From the NCBI GenBank assembly GCA_028023455.1, contig JAQFVV010000206.1, positions 1,285,361-1,349,360 of the forward strand: 64,000 nucleotides of DNA. The letters run 5' to 3'. The position numbers were made by a program, and so were the translations under genes. The notes beneath the pieces were generated by a model. It was not told where the DNA came from. It searched no databases and saw only the letters and a list, made by a program, of their open reading frames with translations. The DNA comes from Epiperipatus broadwayi (Eukaryota; Onychophora; Udeonychophora; Euonychophora; Peripatidae). Positions 40,770 to 52,042 of the stretch are shown piece by piece; the stretch's first letter is position 1; the number at the start of each line of letters is the position of its first letter.

Positions 40770-41100
40770 CCACCAAAGATCCCAGTTTGTTACAAATCTA
40801 TATGACTATTCAAGTGAATGATCTTGGATTGATAATCTACTTGTGTTTTCATTTTGAACTCTAGCTTTATAGTTAGCTAAAAAAGTAAAAGGTGGATGTT
40901 GGAGGGTTTCATTAGATTCTAAGATCTAGGAAGTGCTCTCAGATCCAAGACTCTTAACTGATGAAATCCAACTAGTCTGGAAATATTGGATGAGCAGACA
41001 CTAGATACAAATATTATGCACAAACCTTTTTGCAACCATTGATTACTCTGACCTTACACTGGGTGGCACTACTATATGGAGAGTTTTGCCTCTGTGTATG
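40770..41100 (+). repeat. Family A copy, ribozyme partly deleted
   Basis: The sequence follows the family A minus-strand unit (TTCATTTTGAACTCTAGC, then AGATTCTAAGATCTAGG) and ends at the terminus GAGTTTTGCCTCTGTG followed by TA. The hammerhead block (40944-40988) keeps CTGATGA and the ACTAGTC cleavage region. About 10 bases comprising half of stem II and the GAAA box are deleted. Confidence 0.7.
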
Positions 41101-41216
41101 TTTACTTACCTTGGATTTTTAATGAAATGGATGGCTGAAGAGTTAGAGAGTGGAGAAGATTGATGTTTGCCCATTAAAGTTTGAAGATTTGCTATCTTAA
41201 TATAAACTGAGTACTG

Positions 41217-41325
<109 letters not shown>

Positions 41326-41334
41326 AGAGATTGT

Positions 41335-41389
41335 GATCTGGACCAACTTATGACTGCTGGTTCAGCACAAAATGCAGATAGTGGAGATT
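41335..41389 (+). ncRNA. Hammerhead-like motif, family B, decayed
   Basis: The stem I GATCT-GGA-CCAA side is kept. The first box reads CTTATGA (G5 lost), stem II is CTGCTG-GTT-CAGCAC, and the second box is AAAA. The stem III region is altered. Inactive. Confidence 0.4.
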
Positions 41390-41510
41390 ATTTATCTTTT
41401 TCATATTATGAGATCATGTGTATTAGTTGTACAAGATGGATTGGATAGATTTAGGGAGCTTGAAAGTCAGAGTTCAAGCCCCTTATAATTACATTAGGTT
41501 TAATATAGAC

Positions 41511-42518
41511 AATATACATATATTTAAATATTACTTCAGTAATTATATTTTCCATCTTCACTTTTTAATATAATTATTTTTTAACAAAAATGAAAATGTT
41601 ATAATTTGGTGTAACCTTAAATTATAGTAAAACTCTGGAAAACCCTTACTGGCACTGCAATCTGCATCAAGAGATTTCAGTAGTCAAAATTCATTTAGAT
41701 AACTAATGACAAGTCTTTTCAAAAAAAATTTAATGTTTCACTGTCACAATTAAAAAACATTTAGTTAAAGCTTTAGTTTTAACTATTGTACCTAGATGAC
41801 AGAAACAGTCAGTATATCAAGGAAAAAGATAGATCTTTCATTATAAAAGCATACAAGTCTACACATGACCAATTTTTTTTACTGAGGCTTATAAATAAAG
41901 TATTTTTTGTTAATGAGTTTTTTTTTTCTAAAATTATTAAATATTTATTTCTTATAAATTATATAAAAGTTTTGTTTGAATATAACTCGAATTTTAGGAG
42001 AAATTTTCTTGAAAAAAATATATATGACATTGCCAGAAGTAATCTTTGTCAATAATTTTATTGGTTTGTTTTGATATTGCTGAGATTATTTTTATTTTTA
42101 GGTTTTATGAGTTTCAAAAAATTATCTAAAATAAAACATTTGAAGAATACTAAGCATTTTCTTCACTAAATATATTTATTAGACTAAATGATAAAATGAA
42201 AAATCTTTATGGCAATATTATTATTTTTGTTTGGAAAGAAAAACTTATGCATGCAGTGAAATTTAAGTAAAACATAAAGATTTGATGCTATACCTTAAAG
42301 ATAATCACAAAAGTTGAACAAAAGGGTCTATGAATATCTCTTAAATCAACATTTTTAACAGGATTATAATAATATACTACAGCAAAAGATTTCATAATCA
42401 TAATAATTAGTTTTACTATTTGTATGGTAGTGAAGTTTTTAATTGATCAGTTTTCATATATATGTATAGAATATTTAAATACAAGTATAATTAATATACT
42501 TGTAGTTTAGTTGTAATA
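41511..42518. other. AT-rich intergenic DNA, no gene recognised
   Basis: An open frame at 41786-42055 (89 codons) encodes a Phe/Ile/Asn/Lys-rich sequence with no motif I know. I treat it as chance in AT-rich DNA. Confidence 0.5.
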
Positions 42519-42613
42519 TAGGGGATTTGAACACAGACATTGAAGCTCCCTTCATCTGTCCACTCTATTCTATACAACCAATACACATGATCACATATAT
42601 GAAAAAGATCAAT

Positions 42614-42668
42614 GATCTCCAATATAAGTATTTTGTGCTGAATCACTACTCATCAGTTGATCCAGATC
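42614..42668 (-). ncRNA. Hammerhead-like motif, family B, left arm
   Basis: Minus strand: GATCT-GGA-TCAA, box CTGATGA, stem II GTAGTG-ATT-CAGCAC with mismatches, AAAA in place of GAAA, stem III region ATACTTAT, and stem I return TTGG-AGATC. The stem I outer five pairs and three of four inner pairs are intact. G12 is A, so cleavage is not expected. Confidence 0.5.
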
Positions 42669-42819
42669 TTCATCTTTCACACATATATAATTGGTGCTCA
42701 GCTCATATTAAGATAGCAAATCTTCAAATTTAATGTTTGAAGATTTACCATCTTAATATAAGCTGAGCACCGATTATATATATATGTGTGTGTGTGCGTG
42801 TGTGTGTGAGAGAGATAAT

Positions 42820-42874
42820 GATCTGGACCAACTGATGAGTACTGATTTCACACAAAATATGTATATTAGAGATC
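42820..42874 (+). ncRNA. Hammerhead-like motif, family B, right arm
   Basis: GATCT-GGA-CCAA leads into CTGATGA. Stem II has lost a base, the second box is AAAA, stem III is ATATGTAT, and the stem I return is TTAG-AGATC. It has the same architecture as the left arm, in the opposite orientation. Confidence 0.5.
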
Positions 42875-42971
42875 ATTTATCTTTTTCATATATTTGTGAT
42901 CATGTGTATTAGTTGTATAGGATACAGTGGATAGCTGAAGGGAGCTTCAAAGTCTGTGTTCAAATCCCCTA

Positions 42972-43840
42972 TATTATATATATATACGTGTGTGTGTAAA
43001 TATTAAATACATATAAATTAATGCCATATTAATGTATAGTAAAGTAAATGGATTTGAAATACACTTCTAAAAGCTTATGAATGAACAATACTCCTATATA
43101 AATAACTACATTTATTAATGTAGGAATGTTGTTTATTTATAACTCTCAAAATGTAACTTATTTTTATTAATTTATATATAAAAAAATACTAAAACTAATT
43201 TTACAATTATCAATATATCAATAAATAAATATATAAAAGCTATAGCCAGTTTATGAGTAACAATTTACAATTATAATTTTTTTAAAAAATCACAAAATTT
43301 CATTAATGTCATATAACAGCATTTTCATATGAATGGTCAATTGTTCATAGTATGTGTATATTTACTCAATTATAAATAATTCATTATATTTATAAAATAT
43401 GTTTCTTTGACACACACTCACACACCCTCCAAATCATTACCCAAATATAAAATCAAAACATTGTCAAAACAAAAACTTCTATTATAAGTTACTGGACATT
43501 CTGCAAACACAGATTTAAATCTATCCACAGAATAATGTCATTTTTATATAGTAGTTCTTGTTTATGAATTTTCGTTTTTAATGCATATTTTGACTTACTA
43601 ATATAATATGATCCATATTACATGTGCTGATTTTCTCAATAGTATTTTTTTTATTAATAGCCAATCTATCTTTATTTGGTCAAACATTAAATGCAGCATC
43701 AAAATGAAAATAAACATCTGGTATAATTCTGCTATGCATTCTATTATTTTTGTACTTTCATGAAATCCATGCTTTCTTCCCATTATATTTATTTATCCAT
43801 CTAAGTGTAAAGTTGTATAACATCTTCAAAATATTTTTTC

Positions 43841-43843
<3 letters not shown>
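42972..43843. other. AT-rich intergenic DNA, no gene seen
   Basis: No gene recognised. The right part becomes C-rich on the plus strand, like the relic beyond the microsatellite, and may belong to it. Confidence 0.5.

Positions 43844-43930
<87 letters not shown>
43844..43930. repeat. (AT)n microsatellite
   Basis: A pure AT repeat of about 87 bp. It generates spurious Tyr-Ile open frames on both strands. Confidence 0.97.
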
Positions 43931-43932
<2 letters not shown>

Positions 43933-43946
43933 TATTTCACAATTCA

Positions 43947-45300
43947 TTAATATAAATTTCCAATATTGGATAATTGATTACTTTGGAATTTATATAACAT
44001 TTTATTTCTAAATAAAACTTTTCTCATTTCAGTCAATTTGTGCATAATAAGAAGTTTTGAATGGGGTGTTGTCAACATTTTCTTAAACAACTTATAATAG
44101 ATCCCATTGTTTTTTTTTTCCAGAAATTGTAAATCAAGGTATCCCATAGTATATAAAGTGTCCTCAAAATAAGCAGAACGCTTCAACATAAACTTAATTC
44201 AATTCACCTACAAGGTGATTGACAATTTCTAAACAATAAACACACTATCAAAATATTTAAAATAATCTTTAATAACCAATTGAAAAACTGTCTCAAAACA
44301 TTCCCTTCACAATGTGCCATCACACAAATCCACACAATAATTGAGTCTGATAATCCCAAGAGGCCTTTTTTTCTCTATTTTATATCAATTATTTTCAAAA
44401 GTTACTACCAAATTTTAATCAGAAATATCAACACTTTTTAATATAGAAACAGTTAAACTCACATATTTTTTAACATATAATCATTGATCAATTATTTGGA
44501 TGAATTTCTTTATATAAAGTCATAAAATCCTTCAATATTCAAAATAAGCTACCTACCTTCATCTTTAAAAACCAACCCATCATTCATTTTAACAATATAA
44601 ATTGAGGATGAATTATATGTTTACCAAAAATCAATTCTTTCTGAAACAAATACAAGCTGATAGGAAAACATTCTTTATGTATAATGAATTTTTAAATTTT
44701 CAAAAATTCTTGGCACAAAAGCATCCACAGAACAGTCATTTAAATGTACTTTTCCATTAAATAATTTGTTTAAACAAAGTCTAAATACAGAGTTAACAAA
44801 GCTCATTCTCATTGTATCAACAAAATAACTATCCAATAATGTAAAATTTAATTTTCCAAATTTGTTGACAAATTTCCATTCCATATTGATTTGTATACAA
44901 TAAAAAAAATATTCCACTTCAACCCCTTTAATGCATGTAACATTATGATCAAAAAGACCATTTTCTTATTAAAGCAATCTTTCTTGCACCATGTACCATT
45001 ATTCTTCAAAATGTCCAAATAAAACTATTTAGCTATAACCTCTCCAAGAGCAACATATGTCCATAAACACTTATTGGTTGCTACAAAAATCCATTTTATA
45101 GTTTATTCTTTTATCCAAAACTGAAATTTCCACAAACTATCAATCAAAATCCTATTATTATATATTTTTATAAAAAAAAATCAATACTCTGAAGGTACTG
45201 TTTATAACCCAAAAACAAATCATTTAATGCAATTTTTCATTCCTAACCCCATAAACTCAAAGTTATTTTGAAATTCATACCAATCTACCATCAAAAATAT
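43947..45300 (-). pseudogene. Decayed minus-strand coding relic, unidentified
   Basis: Several minus-strand frames read as protein-like sequence broken by stops: near 44189-43947 (YFEDTLYTMGYLDLQFLEK) and near 44917-44675 (DAFVPRIFENLKIHYT). Near 45096-44975 a broken stretch reads MDFCSNQ, then VFMDICCSWRG. The plus strand is unusually poor in G over this span, consistent with one decayed unit. The last stretch vaguely recalls DDE nucleases of PIF/Harbinger transposases, but I cannot confirm this. No function assigned. Confidence 0.25.
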
Positions 45301-46311
45301 TTTTTTCTTAAATACTGCTATACCTCACAATTAACATTATTCTATAAAAATAAGCATATCTACAAATCATTAAATGACTAATAATTTCTCCTATAAACAA
45401 TAAAAACTTGACAAACATTATTGTTCTATCAAAATTTCAAAACTTCAATTCTATGGTGAAGTCTAATTAATTCATTATAAACCCTCTACCATTCATTCAT
45501 CAATCACGAAATTGAATTATTAAAATTTGGTTTAATAGATATTTCAAAAATATATATAATATCAGACAAAATATAAAACAAACACCGGAATTAACTCTAC
45601 AATTTTTAATATACCAGTAAATAAATAAAAACTCTAGCTCATTTACTATATGATTTCTATCATAAGTAGTAATTTATAGATAAAATTAGAAAAAAAATCA
45701 TACAATATTAAAATTTTTATATGATGGGCAACTCTTTATAATTTATATATATTTACACAATTTTTATTATGTACTAATTGAAAGGATTTATAATATTTTT
45801 ATTTACTAATAAAATATTATAATAAATTAGCTAAACGATTTTATATCTACAGTTGAAAAGATTTTATTATTTACTCTTTTTTTAGATATAGTTGATTGTG
45901 CTTTCAGTGTGGGACACCAAAATCATAACTTTCATTGATTGACTAGGTGTTTTTCCATATAAGAAGTCGATTATTCAGTATTGAAATTAGTATTATAATA
46001 TTATTGAATGAGGATATAACAGAAAAAAATATTTTTAATACATTATACATGTTTAAACATAGACTGACAAATAAAATAGTGAAAACATGGATTTTATTAT
46101 AGAATGTATGGTATGATTGTATATGTTATTTCTTCTTGTTTTGATTTTGCATTCAATGTTGTACTAAATATTACTAAATTGGTTATTAATAATTAATAAT
46201 ATAACAATTTATATACATATGGAATTATGGAAGGAAGCTACTCTTCACATATGTGTTATAAAATATGATGTACACTCTCCCAACGATAAATGTTTTAAAA
46301 GCAAGTGTAAA
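45301..46311. other. AT-rich intergenic DNA, no gene seen
   Basis: No gene or defined repeat recognised. Confidence 0.55.
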
Positions 46312-46860
46312 GAGCAATTTCCTTCCACAATACTTCATGTGTATAAATCACTATATTATTATTACATATATACCAACTAATAACATTTGGTGCTATAGGT
46401 AGTTAAAAATGAGAAACTTTTTTCTTCCTATGATATATAATCTGAATTTGTGCAAGTATTTGCAATTTAAAAATTAGGATCAATATAAAATCAAACCTTA
46501 ATTCAAGCACAATCAATAAACATTGGGTTATTTAAAGAATAAGCCTGAAGAATATACTTTTAAAACATTTATTTAAGGGAGAATGTGTGAAGAATAGTTT
46601 CTTTTTACATCATTTCATATGTGTACAAATTGCTATATTATTAATTATAACATATATACCATCTAATAAGGTTCTGTATCACAGGTAGTTAAAAATAAGA
46701 AACTCTCTTTTCTGTGACATATAATCTGACATTGGGCAAGTAATATGCCAATTTAAAAATCAGGCTCACAATAAAATCAATCAGAAATTCAAGCACCATC
46801 AGTAAATGTTGATTTATTTAAAGAATAAGCTATAAGCATGGGTGGACATGAAGAGAGACT
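46312..46860. repeat. Diverged tandem repeat, unit about 290 bp
   Basis: The block with TTCATGTGTATAAATCACTA, then ACATATATACCAACTAATAA, then AGGTAGTTAAAAATGAGAAA recurs about 290 bp downstream with many substitutions. A third start (AGTAGCTTCCTGTCATAATA) is visible near 46900. No coding content. Confidence 0.65.
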
Positions 46861-49065
46861 ATGTGTCAGTTTTATAATGCATGTGTAAATAGTAGCTTCC
46901 TGTCATAATATTTCATTGGTTATTAATGCAAAAGATGCTATAATAAAATCAACAAATGTAATATTATACATAAAATGGCAAGCAGATATTAATCAGGATA
47001 TATTGGTGAGTTAAAATGTGCTTTAAAAAATAGGTTTCATGAACATGAATTAATATCTAAAAATTATGCTATTCTGTTAGTCATTTAGATCTATGTCTGC
47101 AGAATATTCTATTATTTGCACCAGAAGTTTTGTTTTGACAGAGTTTTATTTTGCATGTGTAAAATACTTAGTGAAAAAATAAATCAAAAAGATATATTTT
47201 ATAAATATCATGTATATTTTTAATAAATAATGTTATCATAATAAATATCCATAAAAGACTGTTCATTTATATGAAAAGATTAAAGTTATGTGATATTAAT
47301 AAAACTAGGATTTTTTTAATTTAACTGTAAACTGCTTTTCAGAATGGCAGTCATCCCACAAACTGGCAATAGTTTTTTCATTTATTTATTAGTATATAAA
47401 TAAATTTAGAATTAATGCCAGTGTATTTATCAATAATTATTACCTATTTTTTATATTTTGGAAAACTATTAGTTTGCCCCTATTTCAGTGGTATTTTGAA
47501 TATAATATTATTTTTGTATTTGCATTTTTTTTTTAGTCCCAAACTTCTATGGTTTAACTTTTTATATGCAGGTCACTTTTATGAATATTAAGTATGCATC
47601 CTATAATTTAACAAACAAATCAAGATAGTGAGAACATTAAAATCAGATTTATTATTACTTTTACAAACCCAACAACAAACATTTACATTTCTATACATTC
47701 AATTTTATTTATTAAGTGCATAAATTATATGAAATTAAAAAGAAAGGATTACACCTTTTTAACATATGCATCTTACTGATTTTTTTTTTTTTTTACGTTT
47801 CAATCTTATTTATTATTTGAATATGCAAGCTAGTAAATTTGTCAATGTAAGACCTGGTAAATCTTATGAAATAAGAATAGAATAGTGACCTGGTATTAGT
47901 AATATGATTAACATGTCCAGGATCTTATTAAGTTAGGATATTTGGGAAATATGAATAGTATTTTATAATATTTGTGAATGTGCAATGCAGTTAACAAAAG
48001 CCGTGTAATTGTATATTTATTTTGGACAGTATTTATTTTTTTTTGGATATTGATGATCAATAAAGCTGAAGGAATAGCTTGACATCATTTATAGTGTTTG
48101 AGGACATTAGACAAGAAAATTTCTTGCCTCTAGTTTTATAAATACACTTTGCCATGATGATATTTCGATATGAGTTATGTGTTATACTCTAGTTTTTCTT
48201 CCCATACTATAAATCTATTCGCTATCTAGATTTCCAAAAAGTAGCTACACCGTACAGTAAGATATATTTAAAAGAAAATAATAGATGATTTAAAGTTAAA
48301 GATATGCAATTATTTGGAATGCGATGAGTTCATTTAAATGGATGAAGAAATAGAATTTGTATGAATTAAAAATCCAATCGACTTCAAATGAAAGAATCAT
48401 AAAATAAGTTATAGATTTATTTTATTTTGGAAATAAATACAAGATCTTAAGAATAAAATATGTAAAGCAAAGTTGCTTTTGTAATATTAAATAATATTAA
48501 AATATTTATTTCAATCTTTTAAAAAAAATAAGTACTGCATATTTTTAATATAATGCTATAAAGTAAAAACGATCTACACAATAAGTTAGGTACAATTTAT
48601 ATTTATTCAAGAATAGATAATGTATCAGTAATTATAATTCTATAGTACAATAATATTGTTATAATGGAATGTATTATAGTTAACAAATTGTGAACAATAG
48701 TATCCATAATTTAGAAATAAATTATCAATAGATAATTTACATGATATCGATAATATTGCTAAAGTGAAATTGTCTAGTAAAAAAAAGGATATCCATGTTT
48801 TCAATTAGTATTATTTTATGTTTATCCACACTATGTTTTCTATAGATGTTTAATAAAGAAAAAGAAGCATACTTGAATAATAGCTAAAGGATGTAAAATA
48901 TATTTTGAATAAGTATTAAATAAATGTAATTTTTTTATACAAGGTTGATCAAACAGGGATTAATAATATTGTATTATTATTTTTTTTAATTCAAGTCAGA
49001 GTAAAGACTTAACGAGGTTCGAACATAAAAAATGTATAATGGTACCAATCTTTAAGATGTTTTAA
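46861..49065. other. AT-rich intergenic DNA, no gene seen
   Basis: No gene recognised. A long T-run lies near 47780. Confidence 0.55.
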
Positions 49066-49960
49066 ATGTACATATTGTAAATAAACTGTTATGTTGTTAA
49101 TGTAATAATAAACTTTGCTAAATTTGTTTATTCAAAAATTTATGTGTCTAGATTATTTATTCCTCCCACTATACTGTATGAGATCACCATATATCCATAA
49201 TAATAGAAACAAACATAATTTTGCACAAAAGATAAATAAAGAATTATTTTTAAAAATTCGAATAGTTCATTGGTATTCATTTAATTAAGTAATCATAATT
49301 TTGCATTATCTTATGGTCATAAATTAGTTAACATAATAATACATTGAATTATATGCTATTAGTTGCCACATACTTTTGTTTGTCAGATTATCAAATGCTA
49401 CCACATATTTATCATATTATTACATGGAAATAAAGACTATATTAAATTATTTAATTATGGTAATAAAAACATAGTGAAGAGAAAAGATATACAGAATTAG
49501 TTCACAGAATGAAGATTATTATTATTTATTATTATTAGTTTAAGTGTAGTAGATTATGACATAAAAATCCCTTCACATATTTTACTACCATAATTTTTAT
49601 TAACTTAGAATACATTTATGAACCTGAGATTTTTATAGAGCTAAAGTAATATGAATAGAAGATTAAGATTTAATTATTAGTTTAATCTTAGTGAGTAAGA
49701 ATTATTAAAGTTGTAAGAATACTGTAAGTTATTATTTGAAATAGTAATAAAGGGGGATAGTGTTCTCATGCTATTGAGGTAGTATCCTGTAGGATATTGG
49801 CTCAATATAATCTATCATGTCACCTGTATTTTCACTTCCAAGTCTCATGAAAATATTAAATATTTATTTAATTTATTTTTATAAACTGAACCTTATTCAT
49901 ATTTGAAATTTCAGCTAGTGAAACATTTAATTTTAATGTTGAATATTTTATTTATTAATT
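49066..49960 (+). mobile_element. LTR-retrotransposon-like remnant, copy 1
   Basis: It aligns with 57045-57840 in several blocks: ATATTGTAAATAAAC at the start, AAAATCCCTT in the middle, and GAGATTTTT. A purine run AAAGGGGGA is followed by GTGTTCTCATGC, and TCTCATGAAAAT closes it. The purine run followed by TGTTCTCATG looks like a polypurine tract and LTR start, and the first block resembles an LTR end. No gag or pol frame is left. Confidence 0.4.
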
Positions 49961-50029
49961 ATTAACTGAGTTAGAACACATTTTATTATATATAAGATAT
50001 TATTCTGAAGTGAAGGTGCAAATGGCATG

Positions 50030-50031
<2 letters not shown>

Positions 50032-50090
<59 letters not shown>

Positions 50091-50100
50091 TATATATATT
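50032..50100. repeat. (AT)n microsatellite
   Basis: An AT repeat with one ATAATAT interruption near 50082. Confidence 0.95.
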
Positions 50101-50458
50101 ATATGTATATATTGTAACACTACTAAGTGTTTATTAAAATCATGTTTACAATTATCAAAAAAAATCCTCATAAAACAAGTAAAGTTTTAAACTTGATTAA
50201 CAAATAATAAAATCACTAAGTTGTCCATAAAATATTGAATTAAAGCAGCTCATTAAAAAAAAGAAAAAATCTAAAAGAGTTTAAAAAGTTATTCATAGAA
50301 ACATCATTTATTTATTAGAAGAGGGTAGAAAATTAACTTAGAAAAATTAAAAGTATAACAGTTTAAACTATAAGATACTCTCTTTTTTATTTAATTTAAA
50401 GGAGAAAAAAAGGAAATCTTAAAACTAAAAAAAAAGAAATCTCTTTTTGTTTAAATTC
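50101..50458. other. AT-rich intergenic DNA before the 406-bp array
   Basis: No gene recognised. A-runs and T-runs increase toward 50450. Confidence 0.55.
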
Positions 50459-50615
50459 TTTATGTGGTGATGCTGAACTGAGATCAGACCCATGTAGCTA
50501 TCTGGTTTGCTATGCTGAGTTTGAAGACATTACGTGTCTAAAAAATTCACGCTTGCAAGCTGAATAGAAATTGTTTCATAAACGCTCAAAGTTTGTATTC
50601 AGATCTAGTTTCTTT

Positions 50616-50673
50616 ATTCCTGTCTTTCACTGACGATAGCAAATAGCTTGAAATCATGATCTGAAAGTGGAAT
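50616..50673 (+). ncRNA. Hammerhead ribozyme, type I, array unit 1
   Basis: Order: stem I 5' side ATTCC-TGT-CTTTCA; box CTGACGA (50630-50636); stem II T-AGC-AAATA-GCT-T; box GAAA (50650-50653); stem III ATC-AT-GAT using the last A of the box; cleavage base C at 50661 (triplet AUC); stem I 3' side TGAAAG-T-GGAAT. Stem I pairs perfectly over 6 and then 5 base pairs around an internal loop. All invariant core bases are present. The only departure is a U-U mismatch at the first position of stem II. The self-complementary stem III (ATCATGAT) would allow a double hammerhead, as known from newt and schistosome ribozymes. Confidence 0.85.
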
Positions 50674-51021
50674 TATAGTTAGAGATAGTGAATACTAACT
50701 ACTCTGATGTTTATGTAAACAAAACACGCTTGATTGGCAGTCTTGGTAGGACGCCATCTGTGGACATAAATACAAGCGTTAGCAAGTTTTTTAACTTGCA
50801 TTTTTGTTTATCATAAATGTACCTTTGAGGTCTTTCTTGCAATGATATAGATTGCAGAGGCTTCTACTATGTGGTGATGCTGAACTGAGATCAGACCCAT
50901 GTAGCTATCTGGTTTGCTATGCTGAGTTTGAAGACATTACGTGTCTAAAAATTCACGCTTGCAAGCTGAATAGAAATTGTTTCATAAACGCTCAGAGTTT
51001 GTATTCAGATCTAGTTTCTTT

Positions 51022-51079
51022 ATTCCTGTCTTTCACTGACGATAGCAAATAGCTTGAAATCATGATCTGAAAGTGGAAT
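51022..51079 (+). ncRNA. Hammerhead ribozyme, type I, array unit 2
   Basis: Identical to unit 1 over the ribozyme. Predicted cleavage follows C at 51067, 406 nt after the site in unit 1. Confidence 0.85.
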
Positions 51080-51428
51080 TATAGTTAGAGATAGTGAATA
51101 CTAACTACTCTGATGTTTATGTAAACAAAACACGCTTGATTGGCAGTCTTGGTAGGACGCCATCTGTGGACATAAATACAAGCGTTAGCAAGTTTTTTAA
51201 CTTGCATTTTTGTTTATCATAAATGTACCTTTGAGGTCTTTCTTGCAATGATATAGATTGCAGAGGCTTCTACTATGTGGTGATGCTGAACTGAGATCAG
51301 ACCCATGTAGCTATCTGGTTTGCTATGCTGAGTTTGAAGACATTACGTGTCTAAAAAATTCACGCTTGCAAGCTGAATAGAAATTGTTTCATAAACACTC
51401 AGAGTTTGTATTCAGATCTAGTTTCTTT

Positions 51429-51486
51429 ATTCCTGTCTTTCACTGACGATAGCAAATAGCTTGAAATCATGATCTGAAAGTGGAAT
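51429..51486 (+). ncRNA. Hammerhead ribozyme, type I, array unit 3
   Basis: Identical ribozyme sequence. Predicted cleavage follows C at 51474, 407 nt after unit 2. Confidence 0.85.
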
Positions 51487-51835
51487 TATAGTTAGAGATA
51501 GTGAATACTAACTACTCTGATGTTTATGTAAACAAAACACGCTTGATTGGCAGTCTTGGTAGGACGCCATCTGTGGACATAAATACAAGCGTTAGCAAGT
51601 TTTTTAACTTGCATTTTTGTTTATCATAAATGTACCTTTGAGGTCTTTCTTGCAATGATATAGATTGCAGAGGCTTCTACTATGTGGTGATGCTGAACTG
51701 AGATCAGACCCATGTAGCTATCTGGTTTGCTATGCTGAGTTTGAAGACATTACGTGTCTAAAAAATTCACGCTTGCAAGCTGAATAGAAATTGTTTCATA
51801 AACGCTCAGAGTTTGTATTCAGATCTAGTTTCTTT

Positions 51836-51893
51836 ATTCCTGTATTTCACTGACGATAGCAAATAGCTTGAAATCATGATCTGAAAGTGGAAT
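51836..51893 (+). ncRNA. Hammerhead ribozyme, type I, array unit 4
   Basis: Core identical. One change (C to A in the TGTATTTCA of stem I) breaks the pair next to the internal loop. Predicted cleavage follows C at 51881, 407 nt after unit 3. Confidence 0.82.
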
Positions 51894-52042
51894 TATAGTT
51901 AGAGATAGTGAATACTAACTACTCTGACGTTTATGTAAACAAAACACGCTTGATTGGCCGTCTTGGTAGGACGCCATCTGTGGACATAAATACAAGCGTT
52001 AGCAAGTTTTTTTAACTTGCATTTTTGTTTATCATATATATA

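Larger units (their letters stand above)
42521..42969. repeat. Family B foldback, compact palindrome with TA flanks
   Basis: The termini GGGGATTTGAACACAGAC and GTCTGTGTTCAAATCCCC are perfect inverted repeats flanked by TA on both sides. The arms stay paired to the centre at about 42733 (GCAAATCTTCAAATTTAATG and its mirror), broken only by a TA/TG tract in the right arm. The TA flanks suggest a Tc1/mariner-like insertion. Each arm carries a hammerhead-like block on opposite strands. Confidence 0.85.
50459..52041 (+). repeat. Tandem array of 406/407-bp retrozyme-like units
   Basis: TATGTGGTGATGCTGAACTG starts units at 50461, 50868, 51274 and 51681, giving spacings of 407, 406 and 407. Copies differ by about one to a few bases each. 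The array runs up to a 500-N gap, so the true copy number is unknown. Each unit holds one hammerhead ribozyme in plus orientation, with predicted cleavage sites 406, 407 and 407 nt apart. Each also has a hairpin, GCAAGTT-TTTT-AACTTGC. No protein is encoded. This matches the pattern of animal retrozymes (short tandem units, one type I hammerhead each, circular RNA monomers). A plain satellite containing a hammerhead, as in cave crickets, is the alternative. Confidence 0.9.

Noticed and set aside
41786-42055. 89-residue open frame
   Set aside because: AT-rich codon composition with no recognisable domain or repeat context; likely chance.
43750-43950. Tyr-Ile repeat frames at (AT)n tracts (also near 50, 53.7 and 59.7 kb)
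   Set aside because: Artefacts of AT dinucleotide repeats.
50696-50730. CTGATGT with the palindrome GTTTATGTAAAC as a second ribozyme core in the 406-bp unit
   Set aside because: Core A9 is absent and no GAAA box follows stem II. The real core is the upstream CTGACGA.
50459-52041. Tandem array as 5S rRNA, histone, snRNA or CRISPR locus
   Set aside because: No 5S, histone or Sm-site snRNA sequence is present, and there is no repeat-spacer alternation.
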